A stretch of 64,000 bases of DNA from ZC4RG30 sp046347045 (lineage in GTDB: Bacteria; Pseudomonadota; Gammaproteobacteria; Steroidobacterales; Steroidobacteraceae): positions 124,001-188,000 of the forward strand of contig JAXMGX010000008.1 in NCBI GenBank assembly GCA_046347045.1, given 5' to 3'. Both the position numbers and the translations under genes were made by a program. The notes under the pieces were generated by a model. It did no database searches. It saw only the letters and a list, made by a program, of their open reading frames with translations, and was not told where the DNA came from. This document shows positions 9,101 to 18,509 of the stretch, one piece after another. How positions within the stretch are numbered: the first letter of the stretch is position 1; each line of letters starts with the position of its first letter.

Positions 9101-9382
9101 CTGCTGGTCGATTTCATCAACCAGGCGCGCGCTGAGGGCGCCGAACTTGCCACTGCAGTGATCGACGCCTGCGCGGTGCGTGCCAAGCCCATCGTGCTGA
9201 CGGCCGTGGCGGCGATGATCGGTGGCCTGTTCATTCTCGATGACCCCATCTTCAACGGGCTGGCCGTGTCGCTGATCTTCGGCATCCTCGTCAGCACCGT
9301 GCTGACGCTGGTGGTCATTCCGCTGCTGTACTATTCATACCTGCGGCGACTGCCACTGCGGCAGGCGCAGGGCAATGAATAG
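6107..9382 (+). CDS. RND-family efflux permease
   Basis: 1091-residue inner-membrane proton antiporter of the AcrB superfamily. It has TM1 near residue 30 with PREEEPQIDV after it, the large periplasmic loop, TM4 with GILVDDAIVVVEN (Asp426 and Asp427, the proton relay pair), a second TM1-like helix near residue 585, and the C-terminal TM cluster including GIIVRNSILLVDF. Length is normal. It follows its adaptor by nine bases and no outer-membrane factor gene is adjacent, so a shared TolC-like channel is likely. Which compound it exports is not readable; the sulfide-oxidation genes upstream make a sulfur-related toxic product an inference only. Confidence 0.92.
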   Translation: MTQGVADNTLGISGRLARRFVANPMTPLLALVGLLLGVVAVMITPREEEPQIDVTMANVIVPFQGASSHDVEQQVASPLEQRLSEIEGVKHVYSVSRPGAAVLTVEFEVGVPRQAALVRLYNQVWSNMDLLRPGSGVGQPLVKPKGIDDVPVMAVTLWTDDASRGPADLAQVARSLEAELKRVPGTRDVYSIGAPERRVVVMLDPSRLAIYGLTVADLAGALQAANVVQQAGERVGPQGATPVTAGTFLADASDVANLVIGVSAGRPLLLSDVARITDGADLPQSYVWYGTPAGKGGPAAGTAPAVTLAIAKKPGSNAADITQGIAKRLVELRGELIPDGVHAEVTRDYGRTATDKAQKLIQKLIFATASVVLLVLFTLGWREAIVVGVAVVLTLALTLFASRAMGFTLNRVSLFALIFSIGILVDDAIVVVENIHRHMQRGGRTLLQAIPSAVDEVGGPTILATFTVIAALLPMAFVTGLMGPYMRPIPINASAGMLLSLAVALIVTPWLAVRLLSRHVHVAHVDAGQGAGGNGAAEHGASASMLHRLFERVMSPFLRGDGASKRRRLLFAAMLLLVVLSAGLAVLRIVVLKMLPFDNKSEIQVVVDLPEGSTLQQTNALLMDVAQQVARVPEVTDFQGYAGTSAPVNFNGLVRQYYLRAGSNVGDLQINLVDKHHRKRQSHDIARDLRPTLAGIAQRHGASLKVVEVPPGPPVLSPLVAEIYGPDYARARKLGLALQDVFRSAEGIVDTDTSVEGDAPREVLVVDRVRAARLGVAQADIAAAIATAVGGNDATLIQDGRSRFPHVVRLRLTAADQASLSGVLALRVRSAAGKLVPLSELVRVERAVWDGAILHKDLLPVVYVTGDEGGRFDSPLYGMFSIVSRLRGEAVAGTRLQQSFISQPADTAAFAVKWDGEWQITYETFRDMGIAYAAGILLIYFLVVAQFRSYLVPLIIMAPIPLTVIGVMPGHALLGAQFTATSMIGMIALAGIIVRNSILLVDFINQARAEGAELATAVIDACAVRAKPIVLTAVAAMIGGLFILDDPIFNGLAVSLIFGILVSTVLTLVVIPLLYYSYLRRLPLRQAQGNE

Positions 9383-9629
9383 GGTAGCTGGGGGCCCTTC
9401 GGCTGCATGGTCGGGGTGGTGCCTGCCATACCGGGATACACCGCATATGTCTACCGGGTGTTCCGGGGCAAGTCCGGCCCCCCTGGACTGCGGTTGAATG
9501 TGGCGCTGGCGCGAGGCCGCTTCCATTCGTATACTCCCGGCCCCCGCGTGGGACGGGCCGCAAGGCTTTGGATCACAAAGGGGACGATCGGCCCGAGCCT
9601 GGCCATCAGTCGAACCTGCTATGCAATGG

Positions 9630-9706
9630 GCGCCCGTAGCTCAGTTGGATAGAGCACCGGCCTTCTAAGCCGGGGGTCGCAGGTTCGACTCCTGCCGGGC
9701 GCGCCA
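9630..9706 (+). tRNA. tRNA-Arg (anticodon TCT)
   Basis: 77-nt cloverleaf with acceptor GCGCCCG/CGGGCGC, anticodon loop CTTCTAA (TCT), T-loop GGTTCGACT and encoded CCA at 9704-9706. First of a four-tRNA cluster preceding tig. Confidence 0.96.
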
Positions 9707-9725
9707 GCCGGTTGTGTGTTCGACG

Positions 9726-9801
9726 GTGGACGTAGCTCAGCTGGTAGAGTCCCGGATTGTGATTCCGGCTGTCGCGGGTTCGAGTCCCGTCGTCCACCCC
9801 A
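9726..9801 (+). tRNA. tRNA-His (anticodon GTG)
   Basis: Acceptor GTGGACG/CGTCCAC, anticodon GTG, discriminator C at 9798 and a G at 9725 that can pair with it, the hallmark G-1:C73 of tRNA-His. CCA is encoded at 9799-9801. Confidence 0.96.
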
Positions 9802-9813
9802 ACCCTTTTCAAA

Positions 9814-9889
<76 letters not shown>

Positions 9890-9904
9890 TTTCCCGCTTT
9901 GGGG

Positions 9905-9989
9905 GCGAAAGTGGCGAAACTGGTAGACGCGCAGGTCTTAGAAGCCTGTGGGGCAACCCGTGAGAGTTCGAGTCTCTCCTTTCGCACCA
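9905..9989 (+). tRNA. tRNA-Leu (anticodon TAG)
   Basis: 85-nt class II tRNA with long variable arm (TGGGGCAACCCGTGA region), acceptor GCGAAAG/CTTTCGC, anticodon loop CTTAGAA (TAG), CCA at 9987-9989. It ends 37 bases before tig, so the tRNA cluster may share transcription with the chaperone/protease genes. Confidence 0.95.
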
Positions 9990-10026
9990 GCCAACAACCA
10001 ACACACCCGCATTTGAGGACCGGACG

Positions 10027-11328
10027 ATGCAGTTCACCGTGACCACCACCGCAGGACTCGAGCGTCGCATCGAGGTGCAGATCCCGAGCACCCGCGTGGC
10101 GGGCGAGGTCGATCGCCGCCTGCGCGACCTGACGAAGACGGCCAGCGTGCGCGGCTTCCGCAAGGGCAAGGTGCCGCTGGCGGTCATCAAGCAGCAGTTC
10201 GGCGGCCAGGTGCATGGCGATGCCGTGTCCGACCTCATCCGCCAGGGCTACAGCGATGCGGTGAACAAGGAAAACCTGCGCCCGGCCAGCAATCCGCGCA
10301 TCGAGCCCATCCAGATGGAACCGGGCAACGACCTGAAGTTCGCGGCCGTCATCGAGGTGATGCCCGAGGTCTCGGTGAAGCCGGTGGAGTCGTTGCAGAT
10401 CGAGCGGCCCACCGCCGAGGTCACCGAGGCCGATGTCGACACCATGCTCGAGAGCATGCGCAAGCAGCGCGTGGGCTATGAAGCCGTCGACCGCCCGGCG
10501 CAGAAGGGCGATCGCGTGGTGGTGGATTTCGCCGGCCGCGTCGACGGCGTGGCCTTCGACGGCGGCACCGGCACCGACATGGCAGTGGTGATCGGATCCG
10601 GCCGCGCCATCGCTGATTTCGAGAATGCCCTCATCGGCATGAGCAAGGGCGAGAAGAAGACGGCTCCGGTGAAGTTCCCCGAGAACTACGGCGCGAAGGA
10701 ACTGGCTGGCAAGAATGCCGAATTCGACCTCACCGCCAAGTCGGTGGAGGGTGAAGTGCTGCCGGTGGTGGACGATGCCTTCGCCCAGGCATTCGGCATC
10801 GCCGAGGGCGGTGTTGCCGCGCTGCGCACCGAAGTGCGCAAGAGCATGGAGCGCGAAGCCGCGCAGGCCATCCGCAACAAGCTGCGCACCCAGGTGTTCG
10901 AGGCGCTGCAGCGCGACAACCAGATCGACCTGCCGAATTCGCTGGTCGACGAGCAGATCCAGCAGCTGCAGATCGACCTGCTGCAGCGCATGGGTCGCGA
11001 GGACCTGAGCCAGATGCCGCCGCGCGATCCCTTCGTGGAGCCCGCCCGCCGGCGCGTGGCGCTGGGCCTTCTGATCGGCGAGATCGCCCGTCGCGAGAAG
11101 CTGCAGCCCGACCGCGAGAAGGTGTTCGCCCGACTGGAAGAGGTGGCCGCCGCCTATCCGAACCCGGATGAGGTCAAGCGCGCCTACCTGCAGAACCAGG
11201 ACGCCATGCGCCAGATCGAAACGGCCGTCATCGAAGACCTGGCCGTGGACTGGGTGCTGGGCAAGGCCGCTGTGACGGATCGCCCAACCAGCTTCACCGA
11301 CCTGACCGGCTTCGGCCGCCAGGCGTAG
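10027..11328 (+). CDS. tig: Trigger factor (ribosome-associated chaperone and prolyl isomerase)
   Basis: 433 residues. The N-terminal ribosome-binding domain carries GFRKGKVP at residues 39-46 (the ribosome-docking signature), followed by an FKBP-type PPIase domain starting at GDRVVVDFAGRVDG near residue 156 and a helical C-terminal chaperone domain. It binds nascent chains at the exit tunnel. It is first in the conserved tig-clpP-clpX order and ends nine bases before clpP. Start ATG at 10027 follows GAGGACCGG. Confidence 0.97.
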   Translation: MQFTVTTTAGLERRIEVQIPSTRVAGEVDRRLRDLTKTASVRGFRKGKVPLAVIKQQFGGQVHGDAVSDLIRQGYSDAVNKENLRPASNPRIEPIQMEPGNDLKFAAVIEVMPEVSVKPVESLQIERPTAEVTEADVDTMLESMRKQRVGYEAVDRPAQKGDRVVVDFAGRVDGVAFDGGTGTDMAVVIGSGRAIADFENALIGMSKGEKKTAPVKFPENYGAKELAGKNAEFDLTAKSVEGEVLPVVDDAFAQAFGIAEGGVAALRTEVRKSMEREAAQAIRNKLRTQVFEALQRDNQIDLPNSLVDEQIQQLQIDLLQRMGREDLSQMPPRDPFVEPARRRVALGLLIGEIARREKLQPDREKVFARLEEVAAAYPNPDEVKRAYLQNQDAMRQIETAVIEDLAVDWVLGKAAVTDRPTSFTDLTGFGRQA

Positions 11329-11337
11329 AATGCCGGC

Positions 11338-11961
11338 ATGAACGAGCGCGCCTTGAACCTGGTACCCATGGTGGTGGAGCAGACGTCGCGGGGCGAACGC
11401 GCCTACGACATCTACTCGCGCCTTCTCAAAGACCGAGTCATCTTCTGCGTGGGTCCCGTCGAGGACTACATGGCCAATGTCATCGTGGCGCAGATGCTGT
11501 TCCTCGAGTCGGAGAACCCCGACAAGGACATCGCGCTGTACATCAACTCGCCGGGCGGCCACGTCACGGCGGGCCTGGCCATCTACGACACCATGCAGTT
11601 CATCAAGCCCGAAGTGTCGACCATCTGCATCGGGCAGGCGGCCAGCATGGGCGCCGTGCTGCTGGCTGGCGGCGCCAAGGGCAAGCGCTTCGCGCTGCCG
11701 GATTCGCGCATCATGATCCACCAGCCGCTGGGCGGCATGCAGGGCCAGGCCTCCGACATGGAGATCCACGCCCGCGAGATCCTCTACACCCGCGACCGTC
11801 TCAACGGCATCCTGGCCAAGCACACCGGCCAGCCCGTCGAGAAGATCAAGCACGACACCGACCGCGACAATTTCATGCGCGCGGAAGATGCGGCCAGCTA
11901 TGGTCTGATCGACCGGGTGCTGTCGGCCCGCCAGCAGATCGACGCCGTCACCGCGAAGTAG
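11338..11961 (+). CDS. clpP: ATP-dependent Clp protease proteolytic subunit
   Basis: 207-residue serine protease that forms the double heptamer degraded-substrate chamber for ClpX or ClpA. The catalytic triad is visible: Ser103 in GQAASMGA, His128 in MIHQPLGG and Asp177 in DRDNF, with spacing identical to E. coli ClpP. Start at 11338 (MNERALNLVPMVVEQT), nine bases after tig, implying co-transcription. A hairpin with a short T-run follows the stop codon. Confidence 0.97.
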   Translation: MNERALNLVPMVVEQTSRGERAYDIYSRLLKDRVIFCVGPVEDYMANVIVAQMLFLESENPDKDIALYINSPGGHVTAGLAIYDTMQFIKPEVSTICIGQAASMGAVLLAGGAKGKRFALPDSRIMIHQPLGGMQGQASDMEIHAREILYTRDRLNGILAKHTGQPVEKIKHDTDRDNFMRAEDAASYGLIDRVLSARQQIDAVTAK

Positions 11962-11965
11962 GTCA

Positions 11966-12003
11966 CACCGCGGCCCCCGCAAGGGGCTGTGGCGGTGCTT
12001 TTC
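11966..12003 (+). terminator. Probable rho-independent terminator after clpP
   Basis: CACCGC (11966-11971) pairs with GCGGTG (11992-11997) and the inner GCCCC (11973-11977) with GGGGC (11983-11987). CTTTTCC follows. The T-run is short, so termination may be partial. Confidence 0.55.
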
Positions 12004-12027
12004 CCCGATGTTTCAATGTCTTGACTG

Positions 12028-12068
12028 TGCCCCGGTTCTTTGCCGGGGCATGGGCGTCGTGCTATATA
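12028..12068 (+). promoter_or_regulatory. Hairpin overlapping a candidate clpX promoter
   Basis: TGCCCCGG (12028-12035) and CCGGGGCA (12043-12050) form an 8-bp stem. TTGCCG (12040-12045) and TATATA (12063-12068) are spaced by 17 bases and would start transcription about 35 bases before the clpX ATG. The -35 lies inside the hairpin's right arm. Confidence 0.45.
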
Positions 12069-12111
12069 GTTCGTAACCGGAATACCCTTTTCCGGATGAG
12101 GTTCAAGCCGG

Positions 12112-13434
12112 ATGAGTGAAGACACCCGCGGGCGAGGCGAAGACGGCAAGCTGCTCTACTGCTCCTTCTGCGGCAAGAGCCAGCACGAAGTGCGCAAGCT
12201 CATTGCCGGCCCCTCCGTGTTCGTCTGCGACGAGTGCGTGGAGCTGTGCAACGACATCATCCGGGAAGAACTCGAGGACAAGGCCGACCGGGCCCGCGAG
12301 AAGCTGCCCAAGCCCTCCGAAATCAAGACCGTGCTCGATGAATACGTCATCGGGCAGGAGCGCGCCAAGAAGACGCTGGCCGTGGCGGTGTACAACCACT
12401 ACAAGCGCCTGCAGACCCGCGGCTCCACCCCCGGCATCAAGTCCAAGGACGATGTCGAGATCGCCAAGAGCAATATCCTGCTGATCGGCCCCACGGGCAG
12501 TGGCAAGACGCTGCTGGCCGAGACGCTGGCGCGGCTGCTGAATGTCCCCTTCACCATCGCCGATGCCACCACGCTCACCGAAGCGGGCTACGTCGGCGAA
12601 GACGTCGAGAACATCATCCAGAAGCTGCTGCAGAAGTGCGACTACGACGTCGAGAAGGCGCAGACCGGCATCGTCTACATCGACGAGATCGACAAGATCT
12701 CGCGCAAGTCCGACAACCCCTCGATCACCCGCGACGTGTCGGGCGAGGGCGTGCAGCAGGCGCTGCTGAAGCTCATCGAGGGCACCATGGCCTCGGTGCC
12801 GCCGCAGGGCGGCCGCAAGCATCCGCAACAGGAATTCCTGCAGGTCGACACCTCCAACATCCTGTTCATCGTCGGCGGTGCCTTCGCCGGCCTCGACAAG
12901 GTCATCCTGAACCGCACGCAGAAGGGCGGCATCGGCTTCACCTCCGAGGTGCGCAGCGTCAACAACCGTCCGCACGGCACCGACCTGTTCCACGACGTGG
13001 AGCCGGAGGACCTGGTGAAGTACGGCCTCATCCCCGAGTTCGTCGGCCGCCTGCCGGTGGTCGCCACGCTGGAAGAGCTGGATGAAAAGGCGCTGATCTC
13101 CATCCTGAAGGATCCGAAGAACGCGCTGACCAAGCAGTACCGGCGGCTGTTCGAGATGGATGGCTCCGAGCTCGAATTCCGCGAAGACGGCCTGTCGGCC
13201 ATCGCGCGCAAGGCCATGGAGCGCAAGACCGGCGCGCGCGGCCTGCGCACCATCCTCGAGAACATCCTGCTCGACACCATGTACCAGCTGCCCTCGCTGA
13301 AGAACGTCAGCAAGGTGGTGGTGGACGAGAGCGTGGTGCAGGGGCATTCCCCGCCCTACGTGGTCTACAAGACCGAAGATCCGCATGCCGCTCCGGTGGA
13401 TGAGCCACGGCGCGCCTCCGGGATCAGCCGCTGA
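12112..13434 (+). CDS. clpX: ATP-dependent Clp protease ATP-binding subunit
   Basis: 440-residue AAA+ unfoldase that delivers substrates to ClpP. It has the N-terminal zinc-binding domain (CSFCGKSQ ... FVCDECVELC, residues about 15-44), Walker A GPTGSGKT near residue 126, Walker B YIDEIDK near residue 187 and the ClpP-binding IGF loop (GGIGFTSEV near residue 278). Length is normal. It is separated from clpP by 150 bases with a probable terminator and its own candidate promoter. Confidence 0.97.
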   Translation: MSEDTRGRGEDGKLLYCSFCGKSQHEVRKLIAGPSVFVCDECVELCNDIIREELEDKADRAREKLPKPSEIKTVLDEYVIGQERAKKTLAVAVYNHYKRLQTRGSTPGIKSKDDVEIAKSNILLIGPTGSGKTLLAETLARLLNVPFTIADATTLTEAGYVGEDVENIIQKLLQKCDYDVEKAQTGIVYIDEIDKISRKSDNPSITRDVSGEGVQQALLKLIEGTMASVPPQGGRKHPQQEFLQVDTSNILFIVGGAFAGLDKVILNRTQKGGIGFTSEVRSVNNRPHGTDLFHDVEPEDLVKYGLIPEFVGRLPVVATLEELDEKALISILKDPKNALTKQYRRLFEMDGSELEFREDGLSAIARKAMERKTGARGLRTILENILLDTMYQLPSLKNVSKVVVDESVVQGHSPPYVVYKTEDPHAAPVDEPRRASGISR

Positions 13435-13517
13435 CGGGAACCATCTGCTGGCACCTGGCGGCCGGTCCGCGCGAGCGGCCGCTGCGGTGCGGATCGCTGT
13501 GCGTTTTCCCGCTCGAT

Positions 13518-14165
13518 GTGCCCGCGGCCGAAGTGGCCCGCCTGCATGCGCTGTTGTCCGGCGAGGAGCAGGCACGGGCGGCGCGGTTCCTGGCGCCGGC
13601 GCATCGCGCCCGCTTTGCGGTGGCGCATGGGCGATTGCGGGAGATGCTGGCCGCCGAACTCGATCTGGCGCCAGGATCGCTGCAGTTCGGCAAGGCAGAG
13701 CATGGCAAGCCCTTCCTGATGGGCCCGCCTGGCGAGCGTCTGCAGTTCAATCTCTCCCATTCGGGCGACCTGGGGCTTGTTGGCTGGACGACCGGGCGGA
13801 GGCTGGGCGTGGACATCGAGGTATGGCGACCGCTGGCCGACGAGGCCGGATTGGTCAGGCGCTACTTCTCGCGCGCGGAGAACGCCGCCTACGAGGCGCT
13901 GTCCCCCTCGGATCGGCGGCAGGGCTTCTTCGAGTGCTGGACGCGCAAGGAAGCCTATATCAAGGCCGTGGGGCGGGGACTGGGACTGCCGCTGGACAGC
14001 TTCGATGTGTCATTCGGGCCCGGCGTGGTGCCCGCACTGCTGCGGCCTTCGGGCGAAGTGCCCGATGGGCAGAGCTGGTCGCTGGCGGCGCCGGAATTGC
14101 CCGCGGGCCGCTCAGCGGCTGTCATTCTGGAAGGCGATGCCTGTCACGTCCTCGAGCCACGCTGA
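13518..14165 (+). CDS. 4'-phosphopantetheinyl transferase, Sfp type
   Basis: Transfers phosphopantetheine from CoA to a Ser of carrier proteins. Family motifs are FNLSHSG (about residue 76), GVDIEVWRP (Mg-binding Asp-x-Glu, about residue 97) and FECWTRKEAYIKAVGRGL (W-x-x-KEA, about residue 140). GTG at 13518 is the first standard start, but in-frame sequence resembling the family N-terminus extends upstream to about 13443 with no ATG, GTG or TTG, so the true start may be non-standard (for example ATC at 13443) or a base may be wrong. An Sfp-type gene between clpX and lon is not a usual arrangement; the partner carrier protein is not in the window. Confidence 0.85.
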   Translation: MPAAEVARLHALLSGEEQARAARFLAPAHRARFAVAHGRLREMLAAELDLAPGSLQFGKAEHGKPFLMGPPGERLQFNLSHSGDLGLVGWTTGRRLGVDIEVWRPLADEAGLVRRYFSRAENAAYEALSPSDRRQGFFECWTRKEAYIKAVGRGLGLPLDSFDVSFGPGVVPALLRPSGEVPDGQSWSLAAPELPAGRSAAVILEGDACHVLEPR

Positions 14166-14235
14166 GTCGCCCGAGCCTGGGCCTGTGAGTAGGCTCACCT
14201 TCCGGCCGTCCCTGACCCCCATAGAATAACGTTAA

Positions 14236-15645
14236 ATGCGGATACGCCTCTTCGGACATTACATGCACCTGCCGGTGGTGACGCTGGCCATCGCGGAGTT
14301 CACGGCCTTCGTGCTGGCGGTGTATGCCGCCGTGGTGCTGCGCCTGGGTACGGATCATTCCAGCATCGTTGCGGAAAATGGTGCCGTGTGGCCGCGCGCC
14401 CTGGTGTTCGGCAGCAGCATGACGGTGTGTTTCCTGGCATTGGGGCTGTACACCACGCGGCAGCGTGCCGGCGCGGTGGGCTTGGGGCTGCGGATGATCA
14501 TCGCCTCGATGGTTGCCACAGCCGCGCTGGCGACGCTGTTCTATGCGGCGCCGCACATGAAGCTGGGCCGCGGGGTGCTGCTGGCGGCATTGGCCATTTC
14601 ACTGCTGGCCGCGGTGGCGGCCCGCATCATCGCCTCGCGGGTCGGGGCGCTGGAGGGCATCAAGCGTCGCGTGCTGGTCTACGGCAGCAGCGTGCAGCTC
14701 GCCACGTTCAACCGCATGCGCCGCCGCAGCGATCGCGCGGGCTACCACCTGGTGGGCATGGTGCTGCATCCGGGCGACGCGGACGAACCCATCGATCAGC
14801 TCAACGACCGGGTGTACCAGGCGCCCAATGGCCTGCGTGCGCTGTGCCTGGAACTCGGCATCGACGAACTGGTGGTCGCGCTGCAGGACCGCCGGCAGGC
14901 GCTGCCCGTGAAGGAGTTGCTGCATTGCCGGCTTGCCGGCGTCAGCGTGGTGGAATTCATCACCTTCATGGAGCGCGAGACCGGCCGCATCCAGCTCGAT
15001 CTGCTGAATCCCAGCTGGATCATCTTCGGCCAGGGCTTCAGGCGCGACGGCGTGCGGCTGTTCACCGCGCGCGCGCTGGATTTCGTGGCCAGCGGCGTGC
15101 TGCTGGTGATCGCCTCGCCGATCATGCTGCTGGCGATGCTGGCGATCTGGCTGGACGACGGCCGCAAAGGCGGCGGCGTGTTCTATCGCCAGGCGCGGGT
15201 GGGCTACGAAGGCAAGATATTCCACCTCACCAAGTTCCGCAGCATGCGCGTGAACGCCGAGGCGGCGGGCGCGCAGTGGGCGCAGAAGAACGATCCGCGC
15301 GTGACCCGCGTCGGCGGCTTCATGCGCAAGACGCGCATCGACGAATTGCCGCAGCTCCTCAACGTGCTGAAGGGCCACATGGGCTTCGTGGGCCCGCGCC
15401 CGGAGCGCCCCGAGTTCGTCGTGGAACTGGAATCGAAGATCCCGTTCTACGCCTATCGCCACAGCGTGAAGCCGGGGATCACCGGCTGGGCGCAGTTGTG
15501 CTACCCCTATGGCTCCTCGGTCGAGGATGCGGCGCAAAAACTGCAGTACGACCTGTACTACGTCAAGAACCACAATCTGTTGTTCGACATCACCATCCTG
15601 TTGCAGACGGTGGAAGTGGTGCTGATGGGCAAGGGTGCCCGATAG
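14236..15645 (+). CDS. Polyprenyl-phosphate sugar phosphotransferase (TIGR03013/EpsB-like)
   Basis: 469 residues. Four or five hydrophobic helices occupy the N-terminal 130 residues, a CoA-binding-like middle domain follows (VLVYGSSVQLATF), then one TM helix and the bacterial sugar transferase domain: KFRSMRVNAEAAG, TRVGGFMRKTRIDELPQL and GFVGPRPERPEFV. Such enzymes load the first sugar-1-phosphate on undecaprenyl phosphate for exopolysaccharide assembly. The start MRIRLFGHY and overall build recall the TIGR03013 group tied to PEP-CTERM/exosortase systems, but no exosortase gene is in view, so that link is inference. It stands alone between the PPTase gene and lon. Confidence 0.85.
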   Translation: MRIRLFGHYMHLPVVTLAIAEFTAFVLAVYAAVVLRLGTDHSSIVAENGAVWPRALVFGSSMTVCFLALGLYTTRQRAGAVGLGLRMIIASMVATAALATLFYAAPHMKLGRGVLLAALAISLLAAVAARIIASRVGALEGIKRRVLVYGSSVQLATFNRMRRRSDRAGYHLVGMVLHPGDADEPIDQLNDRVYQAPNGLRALCLELGIDELVVALQDRRQALPVKELLHCRLAGVSVVEFITFMERETGRIQLDLLNPSWIIFGQGFRRDGVRLFTARALDFVASGVLLVIASPIMLLAMLAIWLDDGRKGGGVFYRQARVGYEGKIFHLTKFRSMRVNAEAAGAQWAQKNDPRVTRVGGFMRKTRIDELPQLLNVLKGHMGFVGPRPERPEFVVELESKIPFYAYRHSVKPGITGWAQLCYPYGSSVEDAAQKLQYDLYYVKNHNLLFDITILLQTVEVVLMGKGAR

Positions 15646-15676
15646 GGGACTTGTCTTACACGCGGTTGCGGGGGGA

Positions 15677-15704
15677 TTGAATCGGGTCCCGGCTGGCCCC
15701 ACAT
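15677..15704 (+). promoter_or_regulatory. Candidate heat-shock (sigma-32) promoter of lon
   Basis: TTGAA at 15677-15681 and CCCCACAT at 15697-15704 are separated by 15 bases, close to the sigma-32 pattern CTTGAA-N13-15-CCCCATNT. Expected start of transcription is about 42 bases before the lon GTG. lon is a classical heat-shock gene. Confidence 0.5.
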
Positions 15705-15752
15705 CCAGCTAGACTTGTCTTGCTTGACGCAAGGCCCTGACCCGGAGAGCCC

Positions 15753-18191
<2,439 letters not shown>

Positions 18192-18270
18192 GGCTCGGGA
18201 GCGCCCGCCGGTGAACTGGGTGGTATTTCCTGCTGCATCGGAGCGCGAGTTCATCTAGACTACGCGCCCT

Positions 18271-18300
18271 CGCCAGGGGGCCCCAAACTGACCCCTGGCG
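18271..18300. terminator. Hairpin between lon and tRNA-Val
   Basis: CGCCAGGGG (18271-18279) and CCCCTGGCG (18292-18300) form a perfect 9-bp stem with a 12-base loop. No T-run follows, so it may be a processing signal or a factor-dependent terminator. Confidence 0.4.
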
Positions 18301-18325
18301 ATCCGGACAAGGTGCTGCAAAGCCT

Positions 18326-18401
18326 GGGTGCTTAGCTCAGCTGGTAGAGCGTCGCCCTTACAAGGCGAATGTCGGGGGTTCGATCCCCTCAGCACCCACC
18401 A
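18326..18401 (+). tRNA. tRNA-Val (anticodon TAC)
   Basis: 76-nt cloverleaf: acceptor GGGTGCT/AGCACCC, anticodon loop CTTACAA (TAC), T-loop GGTTCGATC, encoded CCA at 18399-18401. Confidence 0.96.
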
Positions 18402-18432
18402 TCCGGAAGGCAGCCCAACCTTGGGCAACAGT

Positions 18433-18509
18433 GGAGCGGTAGTTCAGCTGGTTAGAATACCGGCCTGTCACGCCGGGGGTCGCGGGTTCGAGTCCCGTCC
18501 GCTCCGCCA
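18433..18509 (+). tRNA. tRNA-Asp (anticodon GTC), integration target
   Basis: 77-nt cloverleaf: acceptor GGAGCGG/CCGCTCC, anticodon loop CTGTCAC (GTC), T-loop GGTTCGAGT, CCA at 18507-18509. A tyrosine integrase gene reads towards and into its 3' half, the standard sign of attL in a tRNA gene. The partner attR copy was not found by eye in this window. Confidence 0.95.

Noticed and set aside
9383..9629. TATACT followed by a GC-rich stretch (9530-9545) as a stringent tRNA promoter
   Set aside because: No acceptable -35 at 16-18 bases; I could not support it beyond the -10.
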